From Gammaproteobacteria bacterium UBA2965 (GTDB taxonomy: Bacteria; Pseudomonadota; Gammaproteobacteria; Pseudomonadales; Azotimanducaceae): a stretch of DNA of 64,000 bases. The notes below the pieces were generated by a model. The model was given only the letters and a program-made list of their open reading frames with translations, was not told the origin of the DNA and did no database searches. Of this stretch, positions 60,638 through 64,000 are shown piece by piece (position 1 is the first letter of the stretch; the number at the start of each line of letters is the position of its first letter). A program made the translations under genes and the position numbers. Location: assembly GCA_002348385.1 (NCBI GenBank), contig DEBD01000037.1, positions 234,166 to 298,165 of the forward strand, read 5' to 3'.

Positions 60638-63600
60638 TGCCGCCGCGCGTGCCGAAGCTGTGCAGCCGCAACGCTCGGTGATTGTTCAAGCTCCGGCAGG
60701 CTCGGGAAAGACCACCCTGCTCGTCGAGCGATATCTGGGGCTCTTGGCCGCCGTCGAAGCACCAGAGGAGATTCTCGCAATTACATTCACCCGCAAGGCT
60801 GCCGCCGAGATGCGCCAACGGGTGCTGCGCTACCTAGACCCTGACTATGATTCCGCTGAGGAGCATGAGCAAGCGCCCCTGGCCAAAGCGCGTGCGGTGG
60901 CGGCTAAAGTGGCTGAGTGGCGGCTGCGTGAGAACCCGCAACGGCTACTGATCCGCACCATCGACAGCTTCAATCACTACCTGGCACGTACCATGCCCGT
61001 GGCCAGCGCCCTCGGGCCCGTGCCCTCCCCTGCAGACAACACCAAAGCGCTGTATCGGCTGGCGGCCCGCAATGTGTTGACCCTGGTAGAGGGCGAGGAT
61101 GAACTCGCCGAAGACCTCGACCGGCTCCTTGACTGGCGTGACCACCGCAGCCAGGACGTCGAGGATCTGCTGGCTGGTCTGTTGGGCAAACGTGATCAGT
61201 GGTTGCGGGCGCTGCGCGTGACCGGCGTACCCAAACGGGCTGAGCTGGAAGCGGTGCTCTATACGGTGGTTTCAAGCCAGCTCGCTCAGGCAGCCGAGGC
61301 GATGCGCGATGCGCTTCATGCCATCGGCGCCGACGCGATGGAGGTGGTTGAGCTGCTGCAATTCGCGGCGCGCACGTTGATTGCCGAGGAACAAGCATCG
61401 AACATCCGGCTGTTCGCTGACGAGGATCAGCTCCCCGCACCTGATCCGGACGCATTGCCACTGTGGGCGGGCTTAGGGAAAGCGTTGCTCACTAAGGGTG
61501 GCAAATTCCGCAGGCAGGTGGACAAAAGAACAGGCTTTCCACCCAAAACCCCCGAAAAAAAGCGTTTCACGGCGCTGCTCGAAGCGCTGGCCGACAACGA
61601 CGAGCTGTGCACGGCTCTGAACAGAGCTCGCGACCTGCCGGCGCCCGCCTACAGCGATGAGGAATGGGCCGTGCTCGACTCGCTGGTGCGCGTCCTGAAT
61701 CGCACCGCAGCAGAGCTCGAGCTGGTATTTGCGCGGTCAAGCCAGACCGATTACACCGGCTTAGCGGCTGCCGCACTGCGCGGCCTTGGGGATGAAGAAA
61801 CGGGTTTCAGCGACCTCGGTTTATATCTGGACCGCCGCATCCGCCACGTACTCGTGGACGAATTTCAGGACACCAACTGGGGCCAACTACACCTGCTGGA
61901 AAAGCTCACCGCGGGCTGGGAACCCGGAGACGGCCGCAGCCTCTTCCTCGTGGGCGATCCCATGCAGTCCGTATACCGCTTCCGCGAGGCGGAAGTGGGC
62001 CTATTCATCCGTAGCCGCGACCATGGCATCGGCGCGCTAACCCTGGAAGCAAAGCGCTTAGCCCGCAACTTCCGCTCTCGCAAAGAGATCGTGCATTGGG
62101 TGAATGCTCAGCTGGGGCCCATTTTCCCCGAAGTCGAGGACATTTCGGCCGGTGCTGTTGCCTACGCGCCTTCCGAAGCGGGCCGGGACGCAGGCGGACG
62201 GGTCGACATCCTCGCTCATGCAACTGAGGTCATCGAAGCAGAGGCCATCGCCGATCTCGTTGCGCGTGCGATCGCCGATCACGCCGCGGATCCGCAATTC
62301 AAAGCCGCCATCATCGTGCGGGCACGCAGCCACTTACGAGACATCATCCCGGCGCTCGCGCGTCGTCAAGTGCCTTATCGTGCCGTCAAGCTGGATCCAC
62401 TAACAAGCCGAACCACGGTTCAGGATCTGCTCGCATTGACGCAGGCCATCCTTCAGCCTGCCGACACCACCGCAGTACTGGCGGTATTACGCTCCCCCGT
62501 CTGCGGGCTGACGCTCGCCGATCTGCACGCGCTGGCCGGCGATGGTCGTTCACTGCACGATCCCGAGGCACTAAGTCGCCTGGACGCGGAGCCCAGAGCA
62601 CGTGCGGAGCGCGTGATTGCCACCCTCCAGGATGCACAAGACCAGTGGCGACGCCATTCCATTCGCGATCTGGTGGAAGGCGCATGGTGTCGGCTGGGTG
62701 GCCCTCAGTGCTGCATTAATGCCGAAACCGATCTACGAGATGCCGGCGTCTACCTGGATGCGTTGGAGCAGGCTGCGTCCAGCGGGCTACTGGAGGACTG
62801 GAACGACTTTCTCGAACTGCTCGACGGTGAGCATACTGAGGGCGATCCGCCCAGCGAAGCGGTAAAGCTGGAAATCCTCACCATGCACGGTGCGAAGGGG
62901 CTGGAGTGGGATCTGGTCGTTCTGCCGGGCCTCAACAAGCGCCCCGGCAACCGAGGCACCGACCTGCTCCACTGGTTGCCGTTCAGCGCCGCAAATGATG
63001 AAGAGCAAATGCTACTCGCACCGCTCCGTGCAGCCGAACAGGCAGACAACCCGCCACTCGTCGAGCTGATTCGCAGCGAGCAAAAGGCCCGGGCCAAATA
63101 CGAAAACCAACGGTTGCTCTACGTGGCCACCACTCGGGCAAAAGAACGGTTGGTGTTATCCGCCTGTTTAGATCCTGACAAAGACGACATCAAACCAACC
63201 ACTGGCAGCCTGCTCACCGATCTATGGCCCACCTGCAGCGAAGACTTTCTGACAGCGCTGGCTGAATCTAGTGCTGCGGGCAGTACGGCGCCCGATACCA
63301 CCGGCACTACGCCATTGCGCAATCAAGATTTGCGACGCATCGACGTTGGCTGGCAGCCCGTTCTGGGCGAGCGGCTATCCTGGCAGCCTGCCCTCGCGCA
63401 TAGAGAGCAATCTGTAGATGTCGAGTACAACTGGGCTGGCACCCAGGCACGCCGGATAGGTACCGTGCTACACCGTTTGCTCGAGCGGGCAGGAACGATA
63501 GGTAGCGAGAGCCTCAGTGTCGAACAGCGCGGCCACCTGATTAGCAAGATCCCGCTGTTGTTGAAGGCCATGGGAACCCGAGCGGATGCGCTAAAGGAGA

Positions 63601-63962
63601 TCGTCACCCTCATCCAGAACGCCTTCGAAGCAACCCTAGACAGCGAAACGGGTCAATGGATACTCAGCAATCGACACCGAGAAGCCGCCTGCGAGCTTCC
63701 CGCCGCAGGCTTGATCGATGGCCAGTTCGTCAACGTCATCATTGATCGCACGTTTATCGACGAATCGGATGTGCGCTGGATTATCGACTACAAATCCGGA
63801 TATCACGCCGGTGCTGACCTGGCAGGCTTTCTGGCCGAAGAGAGCGAGCGGTATCAGGAACAATTGAATGGCTACCGCCAGTTGTTTGAGCAAATGGAGA
63901 ATCGGGCGATTAAAACAGCCCTTTACCTACCTCGACATGACAAGCTACAGCTGGTGGAGTAG
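60630..63962 (+). CDS. AddA-like UvrD/Rep-type helicase-nuclease
   Basis: 1,110 residues from ATG 60630, which overlaps the upstream stop by 8 bp. Walker A APAGSGKTT is at 21-29, motif Ia ILAITFTRKAAAEM, motif II VLVDEFQDT near 410, motif III LFLVGDPMQSVYRF, motif V TMHGAKGLEWD near 755, motif VI LLYVATTRAKERL near 830. A C-terminal PD-(D/E)XK nuclease is suggested by RWIIDYKSG near 1050. It is an SF1 3'-5' helicase with nuclease, acting with the preceding AddB-like protein in recombinational repair. The stop is inside the window; 38 further bases show nothing. Confidence 0.9.
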   Translation: MSDAAARAEAVQPQRSVIVQAPAGSGKTTLLVERYLGLLAAVEAPEEILAITFTRKAAAEMRQRVLRYLDPDYDSAEEHEQAPLAKARAVAAKVAEWRLRENPQRLLIRTIDSFNHYLARTMPVASALGPVPSPADNTKALYRLAARNVLTLVEGEDELAEDLDRLLDWRDHRSQDVEDLLAGLLGKRDQWLRALRVTGVPKRAELEAVLYTVVSSQLAQAAEAMRDALHAIGADAMEVVELLQFAARTLIAEEQASNIRLFADEDQLPAPDPDALPLWAGLGKALLTKGGKFRRQVDKRTGFPPKTPEKKRFTALLEALADNDELCTALNRARDLPAPAYSDEEWAVLDSLVRVLNRTAAELELVFARSSQTDYTGLAAAALRGLGDEETGFSDLGLYLDRRIRHVLVDEFQDTNWGQLHLLEKLTAGWEPGDGRSLFLVGDPMQSVYRFREAEVGLFIRSRDHGIGALTLEAKRLARNFRSRKEIVHWVNAQLGPIFPEVEDISAGAVAYAPSEAGRDAGGRVDILAHATEVIEAEAIADLVARAIADHAADPQFKAAIIVRARSHLRDIIPALARRQVPYRAVKLDPLTSRTTVQDLLALTQAILQPADTTAVLAVLRSPVCGLTLADLHALAGDGRSLHDPEALSRLDAEPRARAERVIATLQDAQDQWRRHSIRDLVEGAWCRLGGPQCCINAETDLRDAGVYLDALEQAASSGLLEDWNDFLELLDGEHTEGDPPSEAVKLEILTMHGAKGLEWDLVVLPGLNKRPGNRGTDLLHWLPFSAANDEEQMLLAPLRAAEQADNPPLVELIRSEQKARAKYENQRLLYVATTRAKERLVLSACLDPDKDDIKPTTGSLLTDLWPTCSEDFLTALAESSAAGSTAPDTTGTTPLRNQDLRRIDVGWQPVLGERLSWQPALAHREQSVDVEYNWAGTQARRIGTVLHRLLERAGTIGSESLSVEQRGHLISKIPLLLKAMGTRADALKEIVTLIQNAFEATLDSETGQWILSNRHREAACELPAAGLIDGQFVNVIIDRTFIDESDVRWIIDYKSGYHAGADLAGFLAEESERYQEQLNGYRQLFEQMENRAIKTALYLPRHDKLQLVE

Positions 63963-64000
63963 AAACAGACCCCACCCATGCCCCCAGCGCGCCAACCACC

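Noticed and set aside
1..64000. CRISPR arrays, transposons, prophage or tRNA genes
   Set aside because: No direct-repeat arrays, transposase or integrase motifs, or cloverleaf-like tRNA sequences were seen on reading both strands.

Overview
The window is 64 kb of high-GC (about 60% by eye), densely coded bacterial chromosome. It holds about 52 protein genes, one broken gene, and no rRNA, tRNA, CRISPR array, transposase, phage gene or plasmid gene that I can recognise. Outer-membrane proteins (an LpxR-like barrel and a double OmpW-like barrel), a fused indolepyruvate ferredoxin oxidoreductase beside an Lrp regulator, an AddAB-like helicase/nuclease pair with an Fe-S AddB-type subunit, and TspO all point to a Gram-negative proteobacterium. 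A free-living, probably marine, gammaproteobacterium is my best guess. The species cannot be named from the sequence.

Layout. 1-6.2 kb: end of a cupin-like gene, a DUF454 membrane protein, a luciferase-like flavin oxidoreductase, an aldehyde dehydrogenase, an aldose 1-epimerase and an MDR-type quinone/enone reductase. 6.2-11.7 kb: acyl-CoA synthetase plus hot-dog thioesterase on the minus strand, then SDR, glutathione peroxidase and cytochrome P450 on the plus strand. 11.8-19.4 kb: double-barrel outer-membrane protein, ArfB ribosome-rescue factor, cytochrome b561, then a minus-strand run of NIPSNAP, CrtC-like, epoxide hydrolase, LpxR-like and NHL-propeller proteins. 19.5-30.3 kb: acyl-CoA dehydrogenase/CMD/MFS operon, a crotonase, a 2-hydroxyacid dehydrogenase, a single-chain biotin-dependent acyl-CoA carboxylase, and an overlapping RraA-like/dehydrogenase pair. 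30.5-40.5 kb: Lrp regulator divergent from indolepyruvate ferredoxin oxidoreductase, second luciferase-like enzyme, phytanoyl-CoA-dioxygenase-like enzyme, SDR, crotonase, PPOX-fold flavoprotein and a divergent PRPP-synthetase-like protein. 40.6-49.3 kb: a frameshifted small gene carrying a perfect hairpin, MFS, a secreted propeller lipoprotein, SMP-30/GPH-transporter pair, and a molybdenum hydroxylase large subunit without its partners.

The most notable region is 49.4-55.9 kb. Five same-strand genes encode KstD-, HsaC-, HsaA-, SDR- and KshA-like proteins, with the key metal and catalytic residues visible in KstD, HsaC and KshA. This is the enzyme set that opens rings A and B of 3-ketosteroids. 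tspO follows directly downstream on the same strand. KshB, HsaB and HsaD counterparts are not in the window.

The window closes with MAPEG and an AddB-like/AddA-like pair (58.0-64.0 kb), preceded by a leader with strong and mutually exclusive predicted hairpins.

Taken together the content is that of an aerobic heterotroph specialised in activating, oxidising and beta-oxidising hydrophobic compounds: CoA ligase, two acyl-CoA dehydrogenase-fold proteins, two crotonases, thioesterase, P450, Rieske oxygenase, epoxide hydrolase, four SDRs/MDRs and several MFS exporters or importers. All calls come from reading motifs and family resemblance; no database search was run.
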